The notes: a model not told the origin generated them from the letters alone. DNA of 64,000 bases from Roseovarius pacificus (GCF_900142665.1 NZ_FRBR01000010.1:1-64000); one strand, 5' to 3'. Positions 27,656-37,362 are shown, numbered from the stretch's first letter. A program made the numbers and translations.

Positions 27656-28691
27656 TACCACACATACCCTGCCGCGCATCGTCTGGGCGCGGCTCGACAA
27701 GGCCTGGCTGTCGCTGGCGCTGATCCTTGCCGCAATTGCCATTCTCGACTGGCCGCAATTCTGGCCCACGATCACATTCGCCGCCAACGCCCTGCTGCAC
27801 ACCGCCCCGTTCATCGCCTTCGCCGTTCTGGCCGTGGCATGGCTCAAGGCCACGGGGGCCGAAACCCTGCTGGCCAAGGCGTTCGAGGGCCGCCAGACCC
27901 GCATGATCGTCCTGGCCGCCCTCCTGGGCGGGCTGTCCCCCTTCTGCTCGTGCGAGGTGATCCCCTTCATCGCCGCCATGCTGGCGCTCGGCGCGCCGCT
28001 CGGGGCGGTCATGGCCTTCTGGCTGGCCTCGCCGCTGATGGACCCGGCCATGTTCCTGATCACCTCGGGCACGCTCGGCTGGGATTTCGCCATCGCCAAG
28101 ACCGCCGCCGCCATCGGCATCGGCCTGTTCGGCGGGCTGGCCACCATGGCCCTGTCGCGCTCGGCCCTGTTCGCTGATCCGTTGCGCCCGCAGGCACAGG
28201 CAGGCGGCGGCTCGGGTTGCGGCTGCTGCGGCCCCGCCGATCCGCTCTCGGGCAAACCCGTCTGGCGCTTCTGGCCGCATGCCGACCGCCGCGCCACCTT
28301 TCGCGACACCGTGTTCGGCAACGCCGCCTTCCTTCTCAAATGGCTGGCGCTGGCCTACGCGATCGAGGCGCTGATGCTGCGCTATCTCCCCGCCGACGCC
28401 GTCGGCGGCATCCTCGGCGGCGCGGGGATCGGCCCGATCCTCCTTGGCGCACTGGTCGGGGCGCCCGCCTATCTCAACGGGTATGCCGCCGTGCCGCTGG
28501 TCGATGCGCTTCTGGCCCAGGGCATGAGCAACGGCGCCGCCATGAGCTTCGTCATCGCCGGCGGCGTCAGCTGCATCCCCGCCGCCATCGCCGTCTGGGC
28601 CCTGGTCAGGCCGCGCGTGTTCTGCGCCTATCTCGGCTTCGCCACCCTCGGCGCGATCCTTGCCGGGCTGGCCTGGCAGGCCATCGCCTGA
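27648..28691 (+). CDS. DUF318-type permease, probable metal or metalloid exporter
   Basis: A 347-residue polytopic membrane protein of the permease group that includes ArsP and SO_0444-like exporters. About eight to ten hydrophobic segments are visible. A conserved motif SPFCSCEVIPF lies near residue 100, and a cytosolic Gly/Cys loop (SGCGCCGPADP) near residue 190 could bind metal. The overlap with arsR and the paired operators make metal-induced efflux the likely role. ArsP exports trivalent organoarsenicals and SO_0444-type proteins export Cu/Zn; both remain possible. Confidence 0.78.
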   Translation: MADTTHTLPRIVWARLDKAWLSLALILAAIAILDWPQFWPTITFAANALLHTAPFIAFAVLAVAWLKATGAETLLAKAFEGRQTRMIVLAALLGGLSPFCSCEVIPFIAAMLALGAPLGAVMAFWLASPLMDPAMFLITSGTLGWDFAIAKTAAAIGIGLFGGLATMALSRSALFADPLRPQAQAGGGSGCGCCGPADPLSGKPVWRFWPHADRRATFRDTVFGNAAFLLKWLALAYAIEALMLRYLPADAVGGILGGAGIGPILLGALVGAPAYLNGYAAVPLVDALLAQGMSNGAAMSFVIAGGVSCIPAAIAVWALVRPRVFCAYLGFATLGAILAGLAWQAIA

Positions 28692-28696
28692 AAATT

Positions 28697-28740
28697 GCGG
28701 CCCCTGCGGGCGGGCCGCCCCATACCGGGGATGATTTTTT
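28697..28740 (+). terminator. Probable terminator after the permease
   Basis: The hairpin GCGGCCC (28697-28703) / GGGCCGC (28712-28718) is followed by a small CCCC/GGGG hairpin (28718-28730), then ATGATTTTTT. It begins six bases after the permease stop. Confidence 0.55.
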
Positions 28741-28784
28741 CTCAACACCGGCACAAAAATGCCCATAACTCCTGTCATAAGCCC

Positions 28785-28812
28785 GACTGTTCCGGCATAA
28801 TGCCGGTCAGTC
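28785..28812. promoter_or_regulatory. Long palindrome upstream of the capsule-export genes
   Basis: CCGGCAT (28792-28798), one base, then ATGCCGG (28800-28806), flanked by GACTG (28785-28789) and CAGTC (28808-28812). It ends 71 bases before the kpsT-like start. A near-continuous palindrome with a one-base centre suits a dimeric DNA-binding protein better than a terminator, and no T-run follows. Confidence 0.45.
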
Positions 28813-28883
28813 TTGGCCAATGATGCCTTAACAATGCCCCGATGATAAAGAGGGACAGGTCAGAGCAGCATCGGAGCACCTGT

Positions 28884-29543
28884 ATGCTCGAATTCGAAAA
28901 TGTGAGTAAGTCCTTCTGGACGGGGACACAGCGCAAGGTGATCCTTGACCGCGTCAGCTTTCGCATCGAACCCGGCAATTCGCTCGGCGTTCTCGCCCCC
29001 AACGGCACCGGCAAGACCACGCTGATCAACATGATGGCCGGTCTCGAAAAACCCGACGAGGGCGAAATTCGCCGCGGCTGCCGCATCAGCTTCCCCCTGG
29101 GCTTCATGGGCGGCGTCATCAGCAAGATTTCAGCCATGGAAAACGCGCGCTACATCGCGCGGCTCTACGGGCTCGATCCCGACTATATCGAGGCGTTCTG
29201 CCGCTGGATGTGCAACCTCGGCGAATATTTCGATCAGCCGCTCGGCACGTATTCCTCCGGGATGCGGGCGCGCTTCACCTTCGCGCTGATGCTGGCGCTC
29301 GATTTCGACATGTACCTGATCGACGAAGGCATGCCCAGTTCGACCGATGTCGAGTTCAACCGCAAGGCCGGTGAAATCCTGCGCGAACGGCTGCGCACCA
29401 CGACCGTGGTGATCGTTTCGCACCAGCCCGAGACACTTGAGAAATTCGCGCGTTCGGCCGCCGTGCTGATGGGCGGCAGATTGTATATGTTCGATACCTT
29501 GGAAGAGGCAAAACAACTCTATGACTACGAAACCCAAGGCTAG
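28884..29543 (+). CDS. KpsT-like ABC transporter ATPase
   Basis: The nucleotide-binding subunit of a polysaccharide exporter of the KpsT/CtrD/BexA type: 219 residues, Walker A APNGTGKTT, signature YSSGMRAR and Walker B FDMYLIDEG. The ATG at 28884 has GGAG seven bases upstream. It overlaps the downstream kpsE-like gene by 23 bases. The expected membrane partner (KpsM) is not encoded in the window, so it must lie elsewhere or be replaced by another permease. Confidence 0.88.
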   Translation: MLEFENVSKSFWTGTQRKVILDRVSFRIEPGNSLGVLAPNGTGKTTLINMMAGLEKPDEGEIRRGCRISFPLGFMGGVISKISAMENARYIARLYGLDPDYIEAFCRWMCNLGEYFDQPLGTYSSGMRARFTFALMLALDFDMYLIDEGMPSSTDVEFNRKAGEILRERLRTTTVVIVSHQPETLEKFARSAAVLMGGRLYMFDTLEEAKQLYDYETQG

Positions 29544-31194
29544 GAAGTTCCGTATCCGCCGCACCACCGGCCCGCAAACGCCCCATGCCCCCGGCACCCC
29601 GGACCGGACTCAGCGTGCGGACATGGCCGCGCAACAGGCACAACAGGCCCCGCAGCCGCAACAGGCTGCCGCTCCCGCCCAGGGACAGGTCAGTTCGGCC
29701 CGCGAAATGGCCGCCTCCCAATCCATCGAGGACATCCGCAAGGAAGGCCTGACAGGCCGCCAGTTGCGCATGGCCCGCCGCATGGCGCAGAAACACGGGC
29801 TCGCGCCCACCTCGGATTTCGACGCCGTACGCCTGCTGCGCGCCAAGGGGATCGACCCGTTCCAGCGTCACAACATCCTTGAACTGGTGGCCGGTGACGG
29901 CGGTCAGGGCGGTGGCGGGGCCGCGGGCGGCACGCCTCCTCCATCTGCCGCGCACCCCCCCTCGGACCCGCGCGTTCAACTGCCGCAAACCGTTCCGGCA
30001 AGGCAACAGACCCTGCCCTCGACCCAACTCAGCCCGGCAGACCGCCGCGCCGAAGAGATCATGCAGATTCAGCGCGACATCGCCAAACGCCGTCGCCGCA
30101 AACTGCTGCTGCTGCTGACCCGGCTGACCGCCTTCGTGTTCCTGCCGACGCTCGTCGCGGGGTATTACTACTATGCGGTCGCCACCCCCATGTACACGAC
30201 CAAGTCCGAGTTCCTCATTCTCACCGCCGACGGATCGGGCGGCGGAGCGGGAGGGGGTCTCAGCGGGCTTTTGCCCAGCCAGTTCGCCACCGGGCAGGAT
30301 GCCATCGCCACGCAATCCTATCTCGAATCCAAGGATGCGATGCTGCGCCTCGATCGCGATCTGGGCTTTCGCGCGCATTTCAGCCAGGACTGGATCGACC
30401 CGATTCAGCGGCTGGCCCCCGACGCCAGCACCGAAGACGCCTACAAACTCTATAACAAATACGTCGTCCTGGGCTATGACCCGACCGAAGGCGTCATTCG
30501 CATGGAACTGTCCACCGCCGACCCCGAATTGTCGGCGCGTTTCTCGCAACAGCTGATCGACTACGCCGAACAGAATGTCGACGAACTCAGTTCGGAAAAA
30601 CGCAGCGACGCGGTCAAGACGGCTGTCGAAAGCCTCGAACAGGCCAAGGCCGACCGCCGCGGCGCCCAGAAAACACTGGTCGAACTGCAAGAGGGCTCGA
30701 TCCTCGACCCCGAGGGCGAGGTCGCCAATATCCGCCAGCTGATCGGCAATGTCGAACTCCAGCTTCAGGAAAAACAACTCGCCCTGAACACCCAGCTGAA
30801 CAACCCCCGTCCCAACACGGCCCGCGTCGAAGCCCTGCGCAGCGAGATCGAGGTGCTCGAACGCGAACTCACCAAGCAGAAAGCCCGCCTGACCGAAGCG
30901 ACCGAAGGCCATGATTCACTGGCCGCGCAATCGGCGGCGATCCAGATGGCCCAGGCCGACCTGGCCACCGCCGACATGGTGCTGCAAGCCGCGCTCGAAA
31001 CCAAGCGCCAGTCCGAGATCGAGGCGAACAAGCAGGTGCGCTACCTCACGGTCAGCGTCAAACCCATCCCTTCGCAAGATCCCTCCTATCCGCGCTCCTT
31101 CGAGAACACGGTCCTTGCCTTCCTGATCTTTGCAGGTATCTACCTGATGATATCGCTTACCGTGTCCATCCTTCGCGAACAGGTTTCGTCATAA
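29521..31194 (+). CDS. KpsE/CtrB-like capsule polysaccharide export protein
   Basis: A 557-residue inner-membrane protein of the polysaccharide co-polymerase/export group that bridges the periplasm in group 2 capsule export. The first ~190 residues are cytoplasmic and include an Ala/Gln/Pro-rich tract and a helical segment ([17 protein letters not shown]). One membrane helix follows ([18 protein letters not shown]), then a long periplasmic coiled coil and a C-terminal helix ([19 protein letters not shown]). The long N-terminal extension is unusual against enteric KpsE (about 380 residues). Confidence 0.85.
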   Translation: MTTKPKARKFRIRRTTGPQTPHAPGTPDRTQRADMAAQQAQQAPQPQQAAAPAQGQVSSAREMAASQSIEDIRKEGLTGRQLRMARRMAQKHGLAPTSDFDAVRLLRAKGIDPFQRHNILELVAGDGGQGGGGAAGGTPPPSAAHPPSDPRVQLPQTVPARQQTLPSTQLSPADRRAEEIMQIQRDIAKRRRRKLLLLLTRLTAFVFLPTLVAGYYYYAVATPMYTTKSEFLILTADGSGGGAGGGLSGLLPSQFATGQDAIATQSYLESKDAMLRLDRDLGFRAHFSQDWIDPIQRLAPDASTEDAYKLYNKYVVLGYDPTEGVIRMELSTADPELSARFSQQLIDYAEQNVDELSSEKRSDAVKTAVESLEQAKADRRGAQKTLVELQEGSILDPEGEVANIRQLIGNVELQLQEKQLALNTQLNNPRPNTARVEALRSEIEVLERELTKQKARLTEATEGHDSLAAQSAAIQMAQADLATADMVLQAALETKRQSEIEANKQVRYLTVSVKPIPSQDPSYPRSFENTVLAFLIFAGIYLMISLTVSILREQVSS

Positions 31195-31196
31195 CC

Positions 31197-32030
31197 ATGA
31201 AACAGGTCGATATCTCGGGGCTGCACGTCGGCAACGACCAGCCCCTCACCCTCATTGCCGGTCCCTGTCAGTTGGAATCGGCCGATCACGCCCAGATGAT
31301 CGCAGGCACCCTGCAACAGGCCTGCGCGGCCCACGGGGTGCAGTTCATCTTCAAGGGCAGCTATGACAAGGCCAACCGCACCTCGGTCTCGGGCAGGCGC
31401 GGCCTCGGGATGGACGAAGGGCTCAAGGTGCTGCAATCGGTCAAGGACGCGCTCGGCGTGCCGGTCCTGACCGACATCCACCTGCCCGATCAATGCGCCC
31501 CCGTGGCGCAGGTGGCCGACGTGCTGCAAATCCCCGCCTTCCTGTGCCGCCAGACCGATCTTCTGATCGCCGCCGGCGAAACCGGCGCGGCGATCAACGT
31601 CAAGAAGGGCCAGTTCCTTGCCCCGTGGGACATGCCCAATGTCGTGGCCAAGATCGAATCCACCGGCAACACCCGCATCCTGCTGACCGAACGCGGCACA
31701 TCGTTTGGCTACAACACCCTTGTCGCCGACATGCGCGCCCTGCCGCAGATGGCCGCCACCGGCTACCCGGTGGTGATGGACGCCACCCATTCGGTGCAGC
31801 AACCCGGCGGGCAGGGCGGCAGTTCGGGCGGCCAGCGCGAATTCGCCCCCGTCATGGCCCGCGCCGCCGTGGCGCTTGGCGTCGCCGCCGTGTTCATCGA
31901 AACCCATCAGGACCCCGACACTGCCCCCTCCGACGGCCCCAACATGATCCCGCTGGACGGGATGGAGCCGCTGATCGCCACCCTCAAAGCCTTCGATCGA
32001 CTGGCCAAGGCCAACCCGATCCACCTCTGA
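31197..32030 (+). CDS. kdsA: 3-deoxy-8-phosphooctulonate (KDO-8-P) synthase
   Basis: Condenses phosphoenolpyruvate with arabinose 5-phosphate to KDO-8-phosphate, precursor of the KDO used in lipopolysaccharide and in the KDO linker of exported capsules. A 277-residue TIM barrel with [22 protein letters not shown] and the C-terminal DGMEPL region. It starts two bases after the kpsE-like stop, so it is co-transcribed with the export genes, consistent with supplying capsule linker sugar. Confidence 0.96.
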   Translation: MKQVDISGLHVGNDQPLTLIAGPCQLESADHAQMIAGTLQQACAAHGVQFIFKGSYDKANRTSVSGRRGLGMDEGLKVLQSVKDALGVPVLTDIHLPDQCAPVAQVADVLQIPAFLCRQTDLLIAAGETGAAINVKKGQFLAPWDMPNVVAKIESTGNTRILLTERGTSFGYNTLVADMRALPQMAATGYPVVMDATHSVQQPGGQGGSSGGQREFAPVMARAAVALGVAAVFIETHQDPDTAPSDGPNMIPLDGMEPLIATLKAFDRLAKANPIHL

Positions 32031-32054
32031 ATTCCGACCAACGCGAGTTTTCCG

Positions 32055-33551
32055 ATGACCAGACCCTTGCCCGTTTCCACACCCAACACATGGGAATTCC
32101 TGCGCGACGCCATGATCGCCCCCACGGGCTTCCGTGAATACGACGCGCGCTGGAAATACCCCGATGAAATCAACCTGCCGGGCATGACGGCGCTTGGCCT
32201 CGGCCTCGGCACGCAAATGCAGCGCCGCGGGATCAAACCGGAAATCGCCGTCGGCAACGATTACCGCGATTATTCGCTGGCCATCAAACAGGCGCTGATC
32301 ATCGGCCTGATGCAGGCCGGCATCCGCGTGCGCGACATCGGCCCGGCCCTGTCGCCCATGGCCTATTTCGCACAGTTCCACCTCGATGCGCCCGCCGTGG
32401 CGATGGTCACCGCCAGCCACAACCCCAACGGCTGGACCGGCGTGAAAATGGGCTTCGAGCGCCCCCTCACCCACGGCCCCGATGAAATGGCCGAGTTGCG
32501 CGATATCGTCCTCAACGGTGAGGGCGAGCCGCGCGAGGGCGGCTCTTACGAATTCGTCCAGGGCGTGCGCGAGGCCTATCTCGACGACCTCGTGGGCGAT
32601 TTCAGAATGTCGCGCAAACTGCGCGTCGTCTGCGCCACCGGCAACGGCACCGCTTCGGCCTTCGCCCCCGAACTGTTCGAACGCATCGGGGTCGAGGTGA
32701 TCCCGTCGCATAACGAGCTCGATTACACCTTCCCCAACTACAACCCCAACCCCGAAGCCATGGAAATGCTGCACGACATGGCCGACACCGTGCGCGCCAC
32801 CGGGGCCGATTTCGCCCTCGGCTTCGACGGCGACGGCGACCGCTGCGGCGTGGTCGACGACGAGGGGCAGGAAATCTTTGCCGACAAGGTAGGCGTCATC
32901 ATGGCGCGCGACCTGTCGCGCCTCTACCCCGGCTCCACCTTCGTGGCCGATGTGAAATCCACCGGCCTCTTCGCCTCGGACCCCGAGTTGCAGAAAAACG
33001 GCGCCAAGGCCGATTACTGGAAAACCGGGCACTCCCACATGAAACGCCGGGTCAAGGAGATCGGCGCCCTCGCGGGCTTCGAGAAATCCGGCCACTACTT
33101 CCTGGCCGAACCCGTGGGCCGTGGCTACGATTGCGGAATGCGCGTGGCCGTCGAAATCTGCAAGCTGATGGATCGCAACCCCGACAGCTCCATGTCCGAC
33201 CTGCGCCGCGCCCTGCCGCAAACCTTCTCGACCCCCACCATGTCGCCCTGGTGCGCCGATACCGAAAAATACGACGTGCTCGACCGCATCGTCGAAAAAC
33301 TGGTCGCCAAGGCCGAGGCCGGGGACCGGATCGCAGGCCGCCCCATTCAGGAGGTCGTCACCGTCAACGGCGCCCGCGTCATCCTCGACAACGGTTCATG
33401 GGGCCTCGTCCGCGCCTCCTCGAACACCCCCAACCTCGTGGTGGTCTGCGAAAGCAGCGACAGCGAGGACGAAATGCGCGCCATCTTCGCCGACATCGAC
33501 ACCGTGATCCGCACCGAACCCTCGGTCGGCGACTACGATCAGAAAATCTGA
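32055..33551 (+). CDS. Phosphomannomutase / phosphoglucomutase
   Basis: Interconverts hexose 6- and 1-phosphates for nucleotide-sugar synthesis. A 498-residue alpha-D-phosphohexomutase with the active-site phosphoserine in VTASHNPNGW, the metal loop DGDGDRCG and the sugar-binding segment EKSGHYF. It sits 24 bases after kdsA as the last gene of the cluster, fitting a role in supplying sugars to surface glycans. Specificity (Man or Glc) cannot be fixed from the sequence alone. Confidence 0.92.
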   Translation: MTRPLPVSTPNTWEFLRDAMIAPTGFREYDARWKYPDEINLPGMTALGLGLGTQMQRRGIKPEIAVGNDYRDYSLAIKQALIIGLMQAGIRVRDIGPALSPMAYFAQFHLDAPAVAMVTASHNPNGWTGVKMGFERPLTHGPDEMAELRDIVLNGEGEPREGGSYEFVQGVREAYLDDLVGDFRMSRKLRVVCATGNGTASAFAPELFERIGVEVIPSHNELDYTFPNYNPNPEAMEMLHDMADTVRATGADFALGFDGDGDRCGVVDDEGQEIFADKVGVIMARDLSRLYPGSTFVADVKSTGLFASDPELQKNGAKADYWKTGHSHMKRRVKEIGALAGFEKSGHYFLAEPVGRGYDCGMRVAVEICKLMDRNPDSSMSDLRRALPQTFSTPTMSPWCADTEKYDVLDRIVEKLVAKAEAGDRIAGRPIQEVVTVNGARVILDNGSWGLVRASSNTPNLVVVCESSDSEDEMRAIFADIDTVIRTEPSVGDYDQKI

Positions 33552-33822
33552 CCGCCCCACCGGAGGGGCGGCGTCCCGCTTTCTTCTTGCCGAAAAATAT
33601 CCTGGGGGGTGAGGGGCGTCCCGGAAACGATCCGGGGGATCGTTTCAGCCCCGAACGGGCGGAGCCCCGGACACGCCGCTTGCGGCGATGGGGGCAAAGC
33701 CCCCTTCCCTCCCCCGGTGACCCCCGGAAACCCGTCCATTGCGTCCACAATGGACGCAGTTTTCCAAAACCCCCCGGAGTTTCGTACAAAACCCGCGTAC
33801 ACTTCGTACGTTTTGTACGAAA
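33552..33822. repeat. Intergenic island of six consecutive hairpins
   Basis: Between convergent genes lie six inverted repeats: CCGCCCC/GGGGCGG (33552-33571); GAAACGATCC/GGATCGTTTC (33624-33646); CGCCGC/GCGGCG (33674-33687); GGGGGC/GCCCCC (33690-33704); TGCGTCCA/TGGACGCA (33740-33758); TTTCGTACAAAAC/GTTTTGTACGAAA (33780-33822). The first may terminate the phosphomutase transcript. The rest resemble an extragenic repetitive element. No gene is visible. Confidence 0.7.
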
Positions 33823-33836
33823 CGGCGAGGGCGAAC

Positions 33837-35849
33837 TCAGGCCATCAGCCCCCGCCCCTTCAACAGCGCCTCGACCCCCGGCAAACGCCCGCGAAACGCC
33901 GTGTAAAGCGCCTCGGGATCGGCCGATCCGCCACGCGAAAGTATATGTGTTTCCAATGCCTTGGCCCGTTCTTCATCGAACGCGCCCGCCCCTTCTTCGA
34001 AGGCCGCAAAGGCATCCGCATCCATCACTTCCGACCACATATAGCTGTAATACCCGCTGGAATACCCGTCCCCCGCAAACACATGCGCGAAATGCGGCGT
34101 GGCATGGCGCATCGTGATCGCGTGCGGAATTCCAATTTTATCCAATATTTTCCGTTGCTTAGCCATGGGATCATCCGGCGTGTCGCCCTCGTGAAACGCC
34201 AGATCGACCATAGCCGAAGCGACGTATTCCACCGTCTGAAATCCCTGATCGAAATGCGCCGCCTTCAGCATTTTTTCCAGCAATTCCGGGGGCATAGCCT
34301 CCCCCGTCCGATAATGCCGCGCATATTTTTCCAACACCTCGGGCACTTCCAGCCAATGCTCATACAACTGACTCGGCAGTTCCACAAAGTCCCGCGCCAC
34401 CGAAGTCCCTGAAATACTTTCATAATTCACGTCCGACAGCAGATGATGCAAGGCATGCCCGAACTCATGAAACAAGGTCCGCGCCTCGTCATACGACAAC
34501 AATGCCGGCTCCCCCTTGGCGAAATTGCACACATTCACCACCACCGGCCCCTGCACCTTGGGCCGCTTGGCCTGCCCCCGCATGGCACTGCACCACGCAC
34601 CCGATCTCTTGGAGGCGCGGGCGAAATAATCTCCAATGAAAACAGCGACATAACGACCATTCCGCGTAACCTCCCACGCCCGGCAATCGGGGTGATACAG
34701 CGGTATATCCAGGGCCCTGAACTCCAGCCCGAACAGCCGGTTCGCCACCCCGAACGCCGCGTTGATCATCCTTTCCAGCGACAGGTAGGGTTTCAGCGCC
34801 GCCTCATCCAGATCGTGCTCGGCCTTGCGGCGCTTCTCGGCATAGTAGCGCCAGTCCCACGGCTGTAATTCTCCATTGATTCCATCGGCTTGCATCATTT
34901 CGGTCAGCACTTCGGCATCCGCCTCCGCCTGTCGCTTCGCTGGCTTCCAGACCTCCCCAAGAAGCTCTTTCACCCGCTCGGGCGTCTTGGCCATCTCTGT
35001 TTCCAGCTTGTACGCCGCAAAGCTGTCATACCCCAGAAGTTGCGCCCTCTCATGACGCAACCGCAATATCTCGGCCGCAATCGCGCGATTATCCGTCTTT
35101 CCGCCATTCGCCCCGCGCGCCTCCCACGCCCGAAACGCCCGCTCACGCAAATCCCGGCGTGGTGAAAACTGCAAGAACGGCACGATCAACGAGCGCGACA
35201 AGGTAATCACCGGGCGCTCCAGCCCCTTTTCGCGCCCGGCGTCATATGCGGCGGTTTTCAAAAATTCCGGAAGAGTTTCAAGGGCTTGATCGTCCAGTTC
35301 CATATACCATCCGGCCTCGTCGGCCAGCAGGTTCTGGGTAAACTGCGTGCCCAACTCCGCCAGCCGCGCCATGATCCGGCGCATCCGCTGGTCCTCCTCC
35401 CCGTCCAACGCGGCCCCTGCCCGGACGAACCGGCGATGCGTCAACATCAGCAAACGCGCCTGTTCATCGCTCAGGCCAAGGCTGTCACGATCCTCCCACA
35501 ACGCCGTCACCCGCGCAAAAAGCTGTTTGTTTCCCGTAACTTCCGAAGAATACGCCGCCAGCTTCGGCCCAAAGTCACGCTGTAGTTCCTGCCGCTCGGG
35601 GTTGCTGTCAGCCCCGGCCACGGAAAAGAAGACCGACAACACCTTGTCCAAACCCTCACCACTGGCCTCAAGCGCCTCTATCGTGTTGGCAAAGCTGGGG
35701 TTTTCCGGGTTCTCCGCAATTGCGCGCACCTCGTCCCGCGCCGCCTCCAACGCCGTTTCAAAGGCCGGTGCAAAATGTGCATCCCCGATCCGCTCAAACG
35801 GTGCGATCTGAAACGGTGTATCCCAATCCTCCAGCAAGGGGTTGCTCAT
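33837..35849 (-). CDS. M3-family zinc oligopeptidase
   Basis: A 670-residue metallopeptidase (Dcp/oligopeptidase A family) that degrades short peptides in the cytoplasm. The zinc motif HEFGH lies in TLFHEFGHALHH, with the third-ligand glutamate a little further on. No signal peptide is seen. The ATG at 35849 gives a four-base overlap with the upstream moeB-like gene. Last gene of the rpoH-led operon, where recycling of peptides after heat or oxidative damage would make sense. Confidence 0.93.
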   Translation of the reverse strand: MSNPLLEDWDTPFQIAPFERIGDAHFAPAFETALEAARDEVRAIAENPENPSFANTIEALEASGEGLDKVLSVFFSVAGADSNPERQELQRDFGPKLAAYSSEVTGNKQLFARVTALWEDRDSLGLSDEQARLLMLTHRRFVRAGAALDGEEDQRMRRIMARLAELGTQFTQNLLADEAGWYMELDDQALETLPEFLKTAAYDAGREKGLERPVITLSRSLIVPFLQFSPRRDLRERAFRAWEARGANGGKTDNRAIAAEILRLRHERAQLLGYDSFAAYKLETEMAKTPERVKELLGEVWKPAKRQAEADAEVLTEMMQADGINGELQPWDWRYYAEKRRKAEHDLDEAALKPYLSLERMINAAFGVANRLFGLEFRALDIPLYHPDCRAWEVTRNGRYVAVFIGDYFARASKRSGAWCSAMRGQAKRPKVQGPVVVNVCNFAKGEPALLSYDEARTLFHEFGHALHHLLSDVNYESISGTSVARDFVELPSQLYEHWLEVPEVLEKYARHYRTGEAMPPELLEKMLKAAHFDQGFQTVEYVASAMVDLAFHEGDTPDDPMAKQRKILDKIGIPHAITMRHATPHFAHVFAGDGYSSGYYSYMWSEVMDADAFAAFEEGAGAFDEERAKALETHILSRGGSADPEALYTAFRGRLPGVEALLKGRGLMA

Positions 35850-36904
35850 GCCTTTGCGTCCTTTTCTTTTGTTTTCATGCAGATAGGGCAATCCTGCCGC
35901 GGCTTCAGCCCGATCTTGCGTGTCTCGCCCCACAGCGCGTCATAGATCAGCATCTCGCCCAACAGGGGCTGACCCGCCTGTGCGATCAGCTTGATCGCCT
36001 CGGCTGCCATCATCGCACCGACCACGCCGGGCAAAGGCCCCAACACCCCCGCCTCGGCACAAGACGGCGCAAGTCCCGGCGCGGGCCGTTCGGGGAAGAT
36101 GCACTGATAACACGGCGCGCCACGGGCCGGATCGAACACGCTCAACTGCCCCTCCCACTGCGAAAGCGCGCCTGAAATCAATGGCTTACCCTGCGCCACA
36201 GCCGTGGCATTGGCCAGGTAACGGGTGTCGAGATTATCGGTCCCGTCAAGGATCACGTCGTACCCGGCAAACAGATCATGTGCGATCTCTTCGGTCAGCC
36301 GCCGCTGATAGGGATGCACCTGAACATGCGGATTCTGCCCCTGCATCGCGGCCATCGCGGATTTCACCTTGGGCAGCCCTATATCCCGGTCACGATGGAT
36401 CACCTGCCGTTGAAGGTTCGAATTGTCCACCGCGTCATCGTCGATCACCCCGATCGTACCCACACCCGCCGCCGCCAGATACAAGAGCGCGGGCGACCCC
36501 AACCCACCGGCGCCGATGACCAGAACACGCGCCTCTTTCAGGGCCTTTTGCCCCGGCCCGCCAAGTTCCCGCAAAACGATATGACGGGCATATCTTTCCA
36601 GTTCGGAGTCAGAGAAAATGCTTTTATTTTCAGCAAGTTGTGTTGTATTCGCCTTGTTCCGCAGCTTTTGCAGGCCCCACCGATACACCAGCACCAACGT
36701 CGCAAAGCCGCCCAACATCAACCACAAGGCCGGACTTTCGCCCGTCGCCATACGCAACGGGTGCCCGTCGGGCAACAACAGATGCAGCGCGACCACCGCC
36801 AGCCACAACACCACGATCATGCTCCAGCGCAGACGCCGGGGGGCCCCCATCAGCGCACCGATCCCCCACAGCGCCGCCGCCATGACCAGAACCAGCAGCA
36901 TCAC
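35846..36904 (-). CDS. Membrane-anchored MoeB/ThiF-like adenylyltransferase
   Basis: A 352-residue E1-like enzyme that activates the C terminus of a small sulfur-carrier protein (MoaD or ThiS type). The catalytic part (~100-345) has [19 protein letters not shown] for ATP, the arginine finger [11 protein letters not shown], and two zinc pairs (CYQC, CPIC). The first ~80 residues hold about three hydrophobic helices, absent from E. coli MoeB, which implies membrane attachment. Coupled by ATGA overlaps to dut and the M3 peptidase. Confidence 0.88.
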   Translation of the reverse strand: MMLLVLVMAAALWGIGALMGAPRRLRWSMIVVLWLAVVALHLLLPDGHPLRMATGESPALWLMLGGFATLVLVYRWGLQKLRNKANTTQLAENKSIFSDSELERYARHIVLRELGGPGQKALKEARVLVIGAGGLGSPALLYLAAAGVGTIGVIDDDAVDNSNLQRQVIHRDRDIGLPKVKSAMAAMQGQNPHVQVHPYQRRLTEEIAHDLFAGYDVILDGTDNLDTRYLANATAVAQGKPLISGALSQWEGQLSVFDPARGAPCYQCIFPERPAPGLAPSCAEAGVLGPLPGVVGAMMAAEAIKLIAQAGQPLLGEMLIYDALWGETRKIGLKPRQDCPICMKTKEKDAKA

Positions 36905-37362
36905 CCGCGCCCTGTCGAACCGAACCCACCCGCGCCACGCGCCGTGTCATCCAGCGTTTCCGCCAGATCGAACCGCGCCTGCACCACCGGAGCCACGATC
37001 ATCTGCGCGATCCGCATACCGTGTTCGATATGAAACGCCTCATCGCCCGCATTCATCACGATCACCCCCAAGGGACCGCGATAATCGCTGTCGATGGTGC
37101 CCGGGCTGTTCGGCAACGTGATCCCGTGCTTGAGCGCCAGCCCCGATCGCGGGCGCAACTGCACCTCATACCCTTCGGGAATGGCCATGCGCAAACCCGT
37201 CGGCACCAGACAACGCTGACCGGGCTGAATGGTCACACCATCGCGCTGCCCTTCGGGGAAGTTCGCCCGCAGGTCCGCGCCAGCCGCGCCATCTGTTGCA
37301 TAGGCCGGCAGACCATGCGACCGGTCCGCGCCGTCTTCCCAAACGAATGTGATCAGGACCAT
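36901..37362 (-). CDS. dut: dUTP diphosphatase
   Basis: Hydrolyses dUTP to dUMP and PPi, keeping uracil out of DNA and supplying dTMP synthesis. At 153 residues it is a typical trimeric dUTPase, with motifs [29 protein letters not shown] and the C-terminal GFGSTGRG arm. It lies 36 bases after coaBC, as commonly seen (dfp-dut). Confidence 0.97.
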   Translation of the reverse strand: MVLITFVWEDGADRSHGLPAYATDGAAGADLRANFPEGQRDGVTIQPGQRCLVPTGLRMAIPEGYEVQLRPRSGLALKHGITLPNSPGTIDSDYRGPLGVIVMNAGDEAFHIEHGMRIAQMIVAPVVQARFDLAETLDDTARGAGGFGSTGRG

